A stretch of DNA of 64,000 nt, taken from contig NC_133531.1 of the NCBI RefSeq assembly GCF_048544455.1, positions 68,362,099 through 68,426,098 of the forward strand, read 5' to 3'. Below the pieces are notes generated by a model. The model was not told where the DNA came from. It made no database searches and saw only the letters and a list, made by a program, of their open reading frames with translations. The position numbers and the translations under genes were made by a program. Below, in pieces: positions 1 through 11,857 of this stretch (positions are counted from its first letter, which is position 1; each line of letters opens with the position of its first letter). This DNA comes from Silene latifolia. Taxonomy: Eukaryota > Streptophyta > Magnoliopsida > Caryophyllales > Caryophyllaceae.

Positions 1-420
1 GGCAGTCCTATTACAAGGACACAACAACACCCCCACACACATTCAATTTTCAAACCTTTAATTTGCAATTCATTGCACACACACGCAGAACTACGATCTG
101 GTTTGATTTCGCAAACACGCGAATACGTAGGCAGTCCTATTACAAGGGCAAAACCGCATACTCATTTCACAAAATTTCTAATTTACAATCCTCAAAAACC
201 AGCTCAGAACTACGATCTGATTTGATTTCGCAAACACGCGAATTCGTAGGCAGTCCCCCAACAAGGACACAACCGCACATCCCTTTCAAAACAATTCCAA
301 TTTTCAACCCTCGAAAAACCAGCTCAGAACTATGATCTGGTTTGATTTCGCAAACACGAGAATACGTAGGCAGTCCCCCAACAAAGACACAACCGCACAC
401 CCATTTCAATCTCAACCATC
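1..420. repeat. Tandem repeat, ~118-121 bp unit, about 3.5 copies
   Basis: The word GGCAGTCC(T/C)(A/C)(T/C) recurs at about 1, 130, 247 and 368. Each copy sits in the same context: an arm with CTACGATCTG, then TTTGATTTCGCAAACACG, then GGCAGTCC and ACAAGGACACAAC. The first unit is more diverged than the others. I place it in the 3' untranslated internal part of the Ogre/Tat element whose polypurine tract is at 2107-2120. Tandem repeats there are common in this lineage. No coding potential is evident. Confidence 0.85.
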
Positions 421-1631
421 AACATCAATCCTCAAGAGCAGCCCACCCAGCTGCAAAAATTAAGCTTATACCTCTTTACTGGAGGCTTCTTCCTTAAGAC
501 GTCACTCATTCCATATTTTGTCAAATTCCCACCTTCTCACTCTGGGGGCTTCTTTTTCAAGACGCCACCCGTCCTCATCCTCAAACATCTTTTGAGTCTC
601 AACTATAGTCCAAAATAAACCGCCCATAGTCTAGTGCTCGGTTCGGACGATGGCAAGGTCTTGGTTCCGCTCTCCGAATCATCAAAACTCGAGAAGGGAT
701 CTCAAACAAACAAACAGAGGCAGAGATGTCTGGAGAAGATAATCAATTCGTGTTCCCCAGCCGAGCGGACTTTCTACCTCAAGGATTTGATACGCATTGT
801 CACTCTTTCTTGGCTACGGAGTTGCACACAAATAAGCAAAGTCTGTCAGAGTCACCCCCGTGTTGTGTCGACACTGACTTTGTGTCACGTTCATGACCGC
901 CTCTTTGTCAGTCTGTCAGTATGCGTCTGTGTGAGTCAATGTCACAACGGTCACGTGTCTTCGATCTGTCAAATCACGGATATACGAGCAACAAATTCCA
1001 ACTCTTAACAGCTTTTAAGCTTCACAACATTCAACACTTTTATCTCCCCTCGCGTGAGAAATTACATGCTAGTTGTTTTTATGCTAATTGCTCACATACT
1101 TATGTGTTTACATGCTTATATGCTTGCATTCAACGTGCTTGTCTATGCGACTGCGGATTTGTGTGGTCACTAACCATACATGTAATCTTAAGAAGACAAA
1201 CACACTATAGCTAAGTATTGGGTTTTTCCCAAGAAACGGCGACCCGTCAAGTCCAAGGGCTTCAACCGCATCAATTACATGGCATACGCTGCCTTCCAGC
1301 GAGCAACAACTCATATCCCCGGCGAGTCTTGAGAAGTTTCTAACTCCCCAGCGAGTGCCGATTCTCAAATAAAAGTCCCACAGGTCTTTCAAAGATCCTC
1401 ACAACATCATTCATGATCCTGACGCAGCGCTCTCCCTAAATGGTTTCCCAGAGAGCCTTACTTACATGATTCATCCCCACGGAGCTCGTTTAGGGCACCC
1501 ATCAAGTTGGAGTTCATTGCTCCCTAGCCGAACCTATCAATGTCAACCTGGTTGGAGGTCATTTCCAGACAATATCTTGGAATAAGCCCGATGTTTCAGG
1601 CTATTTCCCACAGTCGATCATCCGACCATCA

Positions 1632-1873
1632 ATGGCTGGCGAGCCACAAAACGCACCATCAACATAGCTGGCGAGCCTTTGCACGCACATAAGAAGAAAT
1701 TCAAGGACATATCCCGAAGATGCCTCAGGTATGACTCCTTCCTATGGCTGGCGAGCCTCAAAACGCACCACCTTCATTACCGGCTGGCGAGCCTTTGCGC
1801 GCAAAAATGATTCAAGGACGTATCCCGAAGATGCCTCAGGTATAATTCCTTCTTATGGCTGGCGAGCCTTTAT
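1632..1873 (+). repeat. ~110-bp tandem repeat with GGCTGGCGAGCC motif
   Basis: GGCTGGCGAGCC or its near-copy occurs at about 1634, 1669, 1747, 1783 and 1857. The larger unit runs from ATTCAAGGAC(A/G)TATCCCGAAG through two GGCGAGCC motifs to the next copy. It is repeated about twice, with a third partial copy. Confidence 0.75.
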
Positions 1874-2106
1874 ACGTAGTCTAATGGACTTTAAACGACC
1901 CGAATCGGAAGTCGACAAACTCTAAAATGTTCCCGACGGCAGGTCCTTGACTCGAATTCCCGAGTCGCCTCGACGTCGCCCTTCCCGACGGCAGGTCATT
2001 GGCTCAAACCCTTTTGAGTCATCTCCACGTCGCAATGGTCTTCAGGTTGTAATCTTCGATTGACCTGGAGGTCATAATTTGACTTTTGCCCTGTCCAAGC
2101 CTCAGC

Positions 2107-2120
2107 CAAAGTGGGGGCTC
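2107..2120 (+). other. Polypurine tract of Ogre/Tat element
   Basis: The purine-rich tract AAAGTGGGGGCT lies directly before the TGTAGATACCC start of the LTR. This is the expected primer site for plus-strand DNA synthesis in Tat/Ogre elements. Confidence 0.6.
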
Positions 2121-2473
2121 TGTAGATACCCAGTATCTGCACCATCCAAAAACCACCCGATAATGATCGGACTGTTACGTGTTTTTGATATGCGTGCGTG
2201 GATTGGCTATACATGAGACGGTTTAATGCACTACTCGAATATGAAAAATGATTTCAAAAGTTTTATAACTTCATTTGCATTAAAATGACCCTAATTAGAG
2301 TCAAAGTCGTCTTCAGACCCAAAACCGACTCAGAAACCCGCAACTCGAGTCAACCTGAGTCAACCCGAGTCAACCCAAACCTCAAATGTCGAAAATAATG
2401 CCATGAATGTTTTTATCATGCCATTTTCATTAAAATGACCCTAATTAGAGTCAAAACCGACACCGGGCCAAAA

Positions 2474-3804
2474 TGTAATACCTGTCCTTTTAGGTACCTG
2501 TTGACCGATGTTGACCGACCTTAGAGGCGTGTTGTAGCCTTTGGGAATTCATACAAACGGTGTCTCGTGTTGTGATATGCCTTGAGATGAGTGGTACTCG
2601 ATCTAGTCGAGGCTACTCGATCGAGTAGCTTGGGTACTCGATCAAGTAGGGGCCGCTCGATCGAGTGAATTGGTTACTCGATCGAGTAGCGTCTTTTCAG
2701 CGAGGGTTTATAATCGTGTTTTGATAGAATCGCTAATCATTTCCGCCTCTTTCCTTCAGACCTTGATGTCGCCTTTCTTTATTTCCTTCACCATAATTCC
2801 TTCCATGGGAGCCTTTGAGGATGCTTGTGCCTTGGGGATAGATTGCTTGAGTCGGGTAGCGGTCTTGACACCGATATTCTATGCGTAGGTATGTCATCAT
2901 CGTCATCTTAGTCATTGTTGATTCTTATAGGGTTGTGGTGATAGTAATAGGCGGTTGTACCGTTTTGTATAAGAGTTTTACTTGCTTGGTCGATGTTATG
3001 TGAATGGACGAGGAATCGCTGCGGTTGGTTAAAGGTAGGTTCGCCTACTCAGTTCTGTTGGTGGTCTAGTGTGTCTTTGGTTGTGATTTGATTATTGTGT
3101 CAGTGGATTTGGTTGGTTGTAGTGGTTTGTTGGTGTGGTGTGATTGTGTTATCATGGTTGTGGTTCAGCTTTCTGTGATTGGTTGTCTCTGGTTCTCGAG
3201 GTGCGTCCTCGGCTGAGTGGAGTGACTTGCGGAAGTGGCTTCATGTCCTAGTTTTGCCCTCCGTGGAACCCGCCACGGGAGGGGATGTGCACATTAATGG
3301 GATAAGGTTATCGCTCAGTATTATGAGCGGGGCCTAAGTGGGAACGGTTGCGGTCCCCCACTGGCAGGGCTGGTCCAGTGGACAGTCGGTGACGGTGATT
3401 GATCGGAGATGTAGTGTGTGTGTGTGCTTTGTGTACTTATGTAGTGTCTGTGGTTATTGATGTGTTGCCTCAGTTACTGACCTTGTGTGGTTTTGTCTCT
3501 TGTTTGTTCTGTTGTTTCTGCCGTGATCCCTTATGGTGAGCAGTCGGTCTTTCAGGTGAGGTCTTGGATGATAGCTGGATTCTTGACGGGGATAGGTCCT
3601 TCGCAGGTTGCGTCAGAGATAGTTCACATAAGGATGTTGAGTTGTGTCTTTTGTATCAATAGTTTTGGTTAGATCACTTGTAATAAATATAAATGTTCTT
3701 TTATCGACTTTTGATTATTGCTTTCCTCGGGTAACCGAGATGGTAACGCCTTTATATGCTAGGGAAGGTCTTGTTAAGGCTCCTTGGTATAAGGGGGTGT
3801 TACA
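2474..3804 (+). repeat. 5' LTR of the Tekay-like element
   Basis: 1331 bp, TG...CA ends. Near its start (2590-2690) lie five copies of the ACTCGATCGAGT palindrome. A double hairpin with the conserved tail GATGTGCACATTAATG lies at about 3219-3299. Confidence 0.9.
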
Positions 3805-3807
3805 AAG

Positions 3808-3822
3808 TGGTATCAGAGCAAC
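3808..3822 (+). other. tRNA primer-binding site
   Basis: TGGTATCAGAGCAACG lies three bases after the 5' LTR end. This is the usual sequence complementary to the 3' end of initiator methionine tRNA. Confidence 0.8.
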
Positions 3823-5766
3823 GATTTTGGAACTTGTAACAAATGAGCCTAATGAACGTAGTGAGTCAAATAAAATGAACCTGGTGTATATGTATTGGGA
3901 GCCCCAGTTGATGCTAGATTTTGGGTGAGTAGGCGCCGTCATTTCAAAATCATGGTCCCATTATGCTTAAGCCAGTCACCAGGTATGGGGATGTTGAGTC
4001 GGCAATTATGTGCCTAATGTGTATAATGGTTATGCTAGAATTGTTTGTGATGAAGCTTCTGTTGAAGTTAGCATGTGTGTGATGATAATGAGAAACGTGA
4101 AGGTTTGTGCACGAATAGAAGTGTCTGTGAAAAGAGTAGAAGTGGTGAAATCTTTATAGTACGAGACAGTGTATAAAATGTGGTGATGGTAGTGTTTGCT
4201 CCAAATAGTTGGTATTAGTAGTTGATATAAAGAGTTTGTAAGTCTTGTAAGTAGTAGTAATAATGATAGTTAGTAAGTTTTGAATTTGTCGTGATGGCTA
4301 TCAAAGTAGTATTGGAATGGATGTGATAAGTGCATGATTGAACGCTTCCGCGATATGACAATTAAATTGAGGAAGTTAATTGTTAATTGTTGTAACAATG
4401 TTAGATTATTAGTAAGCTTGGCTGATAAAGAATGGTTGAATGTTAGATGTATGATTAGAGTGATGTGATCAGAAGTCATTTTGTTGAATTTACAATTGTA
4501 TGATTAGAAGTAAAAGAAACATATTGAATGAAAGTATATGTGAGAAAGCTAAAAGTGTAGTCTCTTGGTTACATAATTATGGTTATGGGATGAAAATGGA
4601 AAGTTCAATGAGGTAATGTAATTGTGAGATGACCCGTTGTATTTGTGTAGTAGTAATACGATGTGAATGAGTATGTTAATCTGTGCCGATGTCCGAATTT
4701 GTTTTGGAATCAACACGTGTTATTGTTTTGCAGGGGACTTAAATCAATCTCGTATTTCCGACCATGTATCTAGCCTTGCTTGGCCGAGTACAAGTGCCTA
4801 CTAGACCGAGTAGACCTCATTCGATCTAGTTAGGAAGCTATAACGTCGAGAAAATTGGAGATTCCCTACGGAAACTCGACCGAGTAGCTCCAACTCGATC
4901 GAGTAGAGGCCACTCGATCGAGTACCATACTTACTCGATCGAGTAAGTGCTACAGTACCTAAAAATTTGCGGGTTCATAACCCTTTCCTTTTGTTCTTTC
5001 TTCTTATTTCTCCTTCTATTTCCGCAAACCCTAGCCTCTCATCCCTCTCAAACTCTTGGATTCTTGTGATTGTGGTGCTTCAACTTGGTGATTTTCTTGC
5101 TTGAATTCGTTCTTTTTATTTACTAATTGATCAAGGTATGAATGCTCACTCTATTTTGATGTTTTTAATTAGTTAGAATCATATAGGATGTTGGAAAGTT
5201 TTAAAAAGTCGATTTACATGCGTTAAAACTTGCTTCTAATTGTTGCAATATGATCTACATGCTTTCCTTTGATGATTATTGTGGATAATTATGCAAAAAT
5301 CGAATCAAATTGAATGATGATGTGAACCAAAAATTTTAGGGTTTGAGAAATTAAATTGATTTTTGGTTGTTTATTGTATGTAAAAGGATGAAAATTGAGG
5401 TAATCTATGTCGTATATATCATGTATAGAGTTGATTTTCGTGATTTTCACTCAAAAATTTGTCTTAAAACTCCGTCTTAAAAGTGCCCCAAACTGAAATT
5501 CGTCTCATGTTATTGTCAACTTCGGTTGTATATGAAGATGTTTTGAAGGTTGGAGTCCTAAAGGTAGTAGTGGTTAAGTTAATTCATGTTAAATATGTCA
5601 AACAAATTTACAGCTGTAGAGACCGTCTGATTTCTAAGAATTGAGAATTTTGCTTATAATTTTTGGATTGTTGGTGAAAGTGTGTACTTAGCTATTTCTT
5701 TACATGATAATACACATATGTTCTATGTGGTTTTCTAGTATATGTGTGGGTGTATATTGAAGTTGT
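3823..5766 (+). other. 5' non-coding leader of the pol-less element
   Basis: This AT-rich stretch has no long frame. It contains a second array of ACTCGA(T/C)CGAGT palindromes at about 4770-4945. The remainder shows nothing I can name. Confidence 0.5.
4770..4945 (+). repeat. Internal palindrome array, ACTCGATCGAGT type
   Basis: At least four good copies (about 4874, 4890, 4910 and 4930) and several degenerate ones upstream carry the same palindrome as the LTRs of this element. The array lies upstream of the only large frame. The related element at 28173 has its own array in the same relative place. Confidence 0.8.
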
Positions 5767-7251
5767 ATGCTGAAACAGATGCCGAGACCTACAGTGGGGA
5801 CCAGACAGAGTAAGAGGGGTATGGTTTCTGAGCCGGAAATTGGGGAGGGGAGTGAACCGGTAGTCCCGGCTGTACCCGATTACCCATCTGTGGTATTTGT
5901 GGATTTCACACAACGAAAGAAGTTTGTGGCTTTACAGACTCCTAAGAGGAGACCGACCCGCTCCATTGACAAGACCCTTTTGGATGATCTGGGTATTGAG
6001 ACCGATGTCAGACACATCTTTGAGACCTTGGGGTTGACCGGACTGTATCACCTATGAAAGCATTCGTATGCCTTTCTGACCCTCGAGTTCATGAGCTCGT
6101 TTAAATACGAGCCGGTGGAACAAACAGTGTAGTTCCGTCTCATGAATACCAGCTTTGTCTTGACCATGGACTTGTTTGCTTCTCACCTTGGCTTGGCTAA
6201 GCCTGCCAAGGGAGCCCTTCGTGACATACCGATCGAGTGTGGGGTTTGAAGTCTTATGCCTTGTATCACCGGGAAATCAGCTCCCACTGCTAGTAACATG
6301 TTGATCAATGATGTGCAACATGTCACTTTGAAAATCTTTCTTCATGCTTTGTCGTGTCTTCTCTACGAGAGAGCGGATGTGAGTAAGTTGAACTCACATG
6401 ATTTGATGCTTCTGATGGCGTACCTTAACCTCGAGCGGACTGAGAGAGTGACCTTTAGTGCTCCCACTATGGTGTGTGCCAGCCTAGCTTTAATGGCCTC
6501 GTCTGACACAAGGATCCTGAGTTGTGGTGCCATTGCCACACGTTTAGCTGAGAAGCTAACTTCCTTTGAGGCTTCTCCGGCCTATACCCCTTTAGCCACC
6601 CCGGTACCTACCTTGGACAGAGCTTACTTCCTCGACCTGAAATGGTTGAGAACCTTGGAGGATGGTAATTTAGCGTGGAGGGTGTGGGGCATGAGTTGGA
6701 TGAAGATACCAGCTCCTGAGCACCTCCCACCGACAGAGCCTTTACCTGCGGCAGTTATATCTGCCGATTCTGACGAGGAGGAGGAGGATGCGCGTCCTAC
6801 GAGGCAGATGTATTTCATCGACCCGGAGATCCTCCGAGTCATGCCTGAGCCGAGGAAGGGGCAGAACGTGAGGGCTGAAGAGGATCGACCTAGGATGGGG
6901 AGAGGGCCATGCCGAGTGCGAGAGAGTGTGGCTGAGACTCAGCCACAGCAGCCGGTACCACAGTATCCGTTTCCTGGTTACCCTTCTTTTGATACCCCGG
7001 AGATGCGTGAGAGCTACCTTACCGAGAGAGTGTCCTCTACCTTGACACTCCGAAACATGCATGAGATGGCATATGTTCAGGGAATTGGGACCTCGGGACC
7101 ACATCCGGTTTGGTGGAGGGGAGTCGGGGACAGCAGCGGGGTTTTCCACTCTTGTGGGGTGGATATGTCTACATGGGGAGCACCTCAATTATACCCTTAC
7201 GGTGGTTTGACCCCATTGGTACGTGAGACCAGATGCTGGAGCCGGTGGTGA
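5767..7251 (+). pseudogene. Decayed Athila ORF1-like / plant transposon protein-like frame
   Basis: One reading frame of about 495 codons opens at ATG 5767 and is broken by three in-frame stops: TGA at 6055, a TAG near 6130 and a TGA near 6247. At least two of the three stops are one-base changes from tryptophan codons. The frame holds an N-terminal basic/proline stretch, an L-x-L-x-EF...FRLMN segment resembling ORF1-type proteins of Athila elements, an acidic patch (SDSDEEEEDA-like, about residue 170 of the last open part) and a proline/glutamine-rich tail. That family assignment comes from memory of its pattern, not a search. No zinc knuckle, protease or polymerase motifs are present. It is the only coding remnant in the element. 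Confidence 0.5.
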
Positions 7252-8156
7252 TGCGGGTCTTGGTGCGTCAGGAGCAGGCACTTCGGATGGTGGTGGAGAT
7301 GAGGATGACGTGATGGACGAGCAGCAGCAGCAGCAAGAGTGATACTCCGTTTATTTCTGTTATGTTTGTAGTTTGTGTTAGATATTAGTTTGTTTTGGTT
7401 GGTACTTTTCCGTACTTGGTTTGTATCGGTGACCATAAGGTCGTACTTGCTTATTTCTGGACTTGTTTTATAGGATTTATGGTCGGGTCATCACCCCGAC
7501 TCATAGTTATGTGACGATATATATTGTGTTTGGATTTCTGGGCAATTCTTGACCTGTAGCAACTCGATCGAGTGCCCCTGACTCGGTCGATTAACTGCAG
7601 GTGTGTCTATTGGAGGGGTATTCTGATCTCGGGCTACTCGATCGACTAGCTAAGATACTCGATCGAGTAGGGTCAGCTCGATCGAGTGTCACTATTACAG
7701 GCACTTTTCCAGATTTAAATTGTTTGAATGCTCATATTTTTGGATGTTTTGATATCAGTCATGGTTGTTGATGGTTAGTAACATGTTTTAGCCTCATTAT
7801 TAGTCATGTTTTGACTTGTGCTTGAGTTATAAGTGAAATTTGTGAGATATAGGTGTGACGGGACAATGACACACATTGTTGCGGGAACTTGGCGTGCAAG
7901 TGATGTTGTTTAAGTTCATTTTTGTATATGTACATATCTTTACCTTGTGAGTGTGGTTATGTGGCGTCAGGTGTCATGGGTGGACAAGGATTTTGAGCAT
8001 CCCATGCAGTTTTAGTAGTACTTGTGTTACCTTATAATCTTTGTGCGCGTATCATCTGTCATGGTTAATCGAGTAATATGTTTTTAATATTCTCACTTCT
8101 TCAGTATGATTGTATAATATCAAGTGTTGAGATGCTGTTAGTTTACCACAATATAT

Positions 8157-8193
<37 letters not shown>

Positions 8194-9029
8194 CATCCAT
8201 CTATGAACTAGTATGTAATTTCAATGGTGTACGTTTGTATGGATTCTGATCACGTAATGTCCGTTAGTAAAGTGGCGTATGTATATGAATTAATATTAGT
8301 GGTGGTTAATGAGTAATGTCGACAAAATGCAATAGGTGTCGGGTTAAGGGACGGGGAAGTCGTTTGATGGTGAACTTCGGGGACGAAGTTCCTTTTTATA
8401 GGGGAAGAGTAATGTCGCAAAGGGAAAATGCCGTAATTATAACAATTTTGCAGTATGTTTGTGATGTTTTATAGTATCTCTGTTACATTTAAAGTAGGAG
8501 TTCATAATTGTTTTAATAGTTTTGTCGTGGGAATTGTATAATTGAGTGAGAGTGAATAATTGTCGAACAAGATGACATGTCGTTATACCTTATTTTTAGT
8601 AATCATTCGTTATGTTATAATGAGAATATGATGTCATGAGCAGTAGCGGGGTTGTCATCAGTGGTTTTGCGTTATGCGGCTATGAATCATACATTGTTGT
8701 GAATCTATGATAGGACCGTTGTGTTGCATGTTTTGTGTTGGTAATTGTTGGCCAGTGATAGCATGGTCTGGTAATTGCGTTCATGTATGTCTGCATAATC
8801 CGGTGTATTAGTATAAGCGATAGTCGAGTTGGTGCATGTTGTGTGTTCGGTAATTCAAGTAGTGGTTCTTCGAGACTTTAGTGTGTGGTGTGTGTTGGAC
8901 AATTGACGATGATGATGTTTGATGGACATACGTAGTGGGATAATACTTCTAGAGAGTTGTTGACCTGTGTCGGGTAAACGGTGGTGTCGACCTTGGTTTC
9001 TTGTCATGTGGTTTGGGGGAGGATGAGTC
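7252..9029 (+). other. 3' non-coding internal region of the pol-less element
   Basis: No protein is recognised. It contains a third palindrome array (about 7560-7690), an AT microsatellite (8151-8192) and a first copy of the hairpin GAACTTCG/CGAAGTTC (8372-8391) that normally precedes the polypurine tract. Confidence 0.5.
8151..8192. repeat. AT dinucleotide microsatellite
   Basis: About 42 bases of nearly pure AT repeats with one TAA interruption. Confidence 0.95.
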
Positions 9030-9066
9030 GAACTTCGGGGACGAAGTACTTTTTAAGGAGGAAGAC
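9030..9066 (+). other. Hairpin and polypurine tract before the 3' LTR
   Basis: GAACTTCG-GGGA-CGAAGT forms a hairpin. It is followed by TTTTTAAGGAGGAAGAC, a purine tract touching the LTR start at 9067. The element at 28173 has the same arrangement at 35145-35180. Confidence 0.7.
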
Positions 9067-10324
9067 TATAATACCCGCCCTTTTAGGGACCCGTTGACCG
9101 ACGTTGACCGACCTTAGAGGCGTGTTGTAGCCTTTGGGAATTCGTACAAGCGGTGTCTCGTGTTGTGATAGGCCTTAGGATGAGTGGTACTCGATCTAGT
9201 CGAGGCTACTCGATCGAGTAGCTTGGGTACTCGATCGAGTAGGGGCCGCTCGATCGAGTGAGTCGGTTACTCGATCGAGTAGCGTCTTTTCAGCGAGGGT
9301 TTATAATCGTGTTTTGATAGAATCGCAAATCATTTCCGCCTCTTTCCTTCAGACCTGGATGTCGCCTTGGGGATAGATTGCTTGAGTCGGGTAGCGGTCT
9401 TGACGCTGATATTCTATGCGTAGGTATGTCATCATCGTCATCTTTGTCATTGTTGATTCTTATAGGGTTGTGGTGATAGTATTAGGCGGTTGTACTGTTT
9501 TGTATAGGGGTTTTACTTGCTTGGTAGATGTTATGTGAATGGATGAGGAATCGATGCGGTTGGTTAAAGGTAGGTTCGCCTACTCAGTTCTGTTGGTGGT
9601 CTAGTGTGTCTTTGGTTGTGATTTGATTGTTGTGTTAGTGGATTTGGTTGGTTGGTGTGGTGTGATTGTGTTATCATGGTTGTGGTTCAGCTGTATGTGA
9701 TTGGTTGTCTCTGGTTCTCGAGGTGTGTCCTCGGCTGAGTGGAGTCACTTGCGGGAGTGGCTTCACGCCCTAGTTTCGCCCTCCGTAAAACCCGCCACGG
9801 GCGGGGATATGCACATTAATGGGACAGGGTTATCGCTCAGTATGATGAGCGGGGCTTAGGTTTGAACGACTACGGTCCCCCACTGGCAGGGCTGGTCCAG
9901 TGGACAGTCGGTGACGGTGATTGATCGGAGATGTGGTGTGTGTGTGCTTTGCGTACTTGTGTAGTGTCTGTGGTTGTTGATGTTTTGCCTCAGTTACTAA
10001 CCTTGTGTGGTTTTGTCTCTTGTTTATTCTGTTGTGTCTGCCGTGATCCCTTATGGTGAGCAGTCGGTTTTTCAGGTGAGGTCTTGGATGATAGCTGGAG
10101 TCTTGACGGGGGTGGGTCCTTCGCAGGTTGCGTCAGAGATAGTTCACATAAGGATGTTGAGTTGTGTCTTTTGTATCAATAGTTTTGGTTAGATCACTTG
10201 TAATAAATATAAATGTTCTTTTATCGACTTTTGATTATTGCTTTCCTTGGGTAACCGAGATAGTAACGCCTTTATATGCTAGGGAAGGTCTTGTTAAGAC
10301 TCCTTGGTATAAGGGGGTGTTACA
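9067..10324 (+). repeat. 3' LTR of the Tekay-like element
   Basis: 1258 bp, closely matching 2474-3804 but with about 60 bp and 13 bp missing and a TA instead of TG at the left end. It ends GTGTTACA at 10324, directly before CAAAA. Confidence 0.9.
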
Positions 10325-10594
10325 CAAAACCCGACTCGAAATTCAAATCCCGACTCATACTAGTCAAACCCGAGCCAAGCACACAAATTACCTACCCCAA
10401 GTAACACCAAAATCATCTTATTAGATGCCCATATTGTTACACGACATCTCATTTCAATACCACATATCAAACCAACCAAACAAGGGATAGAGCAAAAGCC
10501 ACGTCCAAATTAAAAAGGACAATACACCCATTTGTATCACAAGGTAGCTCGCGCCTCTTTAAGGTGTCTGCTTAGCCTCTAAGAAAACTCAACC

Positions 10595-11841
10595 TGTTGG
10601 AGTTAGTGTCCTCCACAATAGTGCGTTAACATAATAAATCTCATTAATGGAATATCATCAGATATTTATTTATTTGATCCTCGTCAGTTGATTAACGTAA
10701 ATCGATAACGGTTGGCTGACTAGAGTTTGACGTTATTGTCATGAGACAGCGGTGATCAACTGACCCCTTTCGTCACACTTAAAGGAACGAACCCCAATTG
10801 ATAACTAATTAATTGTATGCGATACAATTTGTTTAGTCCCTTGATTTATAGACTAAGAGGTTAGTCGATTATTTTTAGAGAGATTTCGAGTTGCGAACTC
10901 GAGGAGCTAGATTATTATTTAATTATGCGATAATTGAATAGTAAGTTTTGGGAGACGGGTTTTAGTTAATTAACTGTTAATTTACTAAAATTGTACTAAT
11001 TGATTAATGTGATTAATATTAGTACGTAAATAATATGTGTAGTGGTACACGTATATTTACGGAGTGAATTGAACGAATTAATTATGGAAGTATTTAAACA
11101 TGAAACGATGTTTAAAATAAAATTACACGTATTTGTGCGACACATATAAGAACCAACATGGACCCGTTAATGGGCAAGTGGACCGTGTAAAATAGAGTAG
11201 CGGATGATTACTCACATAATCATTTCACCTTATTTTGTATACTATCATAAGTTATCTTATATAAGATTTTGCATGTGATTTAAGATGAAAAATATAAGAC
11301 AAAGTTTGTACACTCCCTCACTCCACTAAGTTCCACCCGCCACTTTCAAATGTATACACTCCATTTGTTTTGTTCATTTCTTCACACTACAACACACAAC
11401 ACTCATGCATGTGAACTTTTTCTACAACATCTCTCTAAAATAATAAGCTCTTTTTACTAAGTTGTTAGTAAAACAAAATTAATACTAAGAGTGTTAGTAT
11501 TATTAACATATTATCAAGGGTTAAATTTTACTAGTATCTAGTTAATACTTGTAAAATTATTTGGGGTGTAAGTTCTTGGGTGGATTAAGGAAGGAGACCT
11601 TCTACATTGGAGGTTGGTTTTTGGAGGATCTTCCATATTCATATAGCTCAAGAACAAGCTAGTAAAGTGAACTAGTTTGTGCCCTTTTTACCACAAAAAT
11701 CAATGTAAGGAAATTGTTTTTCCTTATACTTTCATTTTTATGCTTTCATATTAGCATGCATGTTACATAGATCACCTAAATGACAATTTATGAGATAAAT
11801 TAATTTTATTAGAGAGTCTAATATGGATCTATGATCTTTCA
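10595..11841 (+). repeat. 5' LTR of copia element
   Basis: 1247 bp, TG...CA ends, flanked on the left by CAACC. Confidence 0.9.
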
Positions 11842-11857
11842 AGTGGTATCAGAGCTT
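11842..11857 (+). other. Copia tRNA primer-binding site
   Basis: AGTGGTATCAGAGCTT directly follows the LTR end. It is the standard initiator-methionine tRNA primer site of plant copia elements. Confidence 0.85.

Larger units (their letters stand above)
421..2120 (+). mobile_element. 3' internal (post-pol) region of an Ogre/Tat-type gypsy element
   Basis: No conserved protein is visible here in any frame. The stretch runs into a polypurine tract (2107-2118, AAAGTGGGGGCT) and then an LTR start (TGTAGATACCC at 2121), which is the 3' end layout of Tat/Ogre elements. It contains a local tandem repeat (1632-1873) and a short duplicated word CCCGACGGCAGGTC near 1930 and 1983. The lineage call rests on the LTR start, which matches the independent reverse-strand LTR at 26091, and on the tRNA-binding site after the LTR. 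Confidence 0.6.
2474..10324 (+). mobile_element. Tekay-like LTR retrotransposon lacking pol (non-autonomous), TSD CAAAA
   Basis: LTRs 2474-3804 and 9067-10324 are highly similar. The target duplication CAAAA is perfect (2469-2473 and 10325-10329). The 5' LTR runs TGTAATACC to GTGTTACA. The 3' LTR starts TATAATACC, so its terminal TG is mutated. The 3' LTR lacks about 60 bp present at ~2772-2830 of the 5' LTR and about 13 bp near 3120. A primer site follows the 5' LTR. The only sizeable frame (5767-7251) is not gag-pol, and I find no protease, RT, RNase H or integrase motif. The LTR style (GGTAACCGAGATGGTAA near the end, GACGAAGTT before the polypurine tract) resembles Tekay/Del chromoviruses, so the element probably moved using another element's enzymes. 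Confidence 0.9.

Noticed and set aside
3800..3822. Possible tRNA gene suggested by the tRNA-like word
   Set aside because: Only the primer-binding complement is present; no cloverleaf or promoter boxes.
6742..7188. 148-codon minus-strand frame
   Set aside because: It is the antisense shadow of the ORF1-like frame at 5767-7251.
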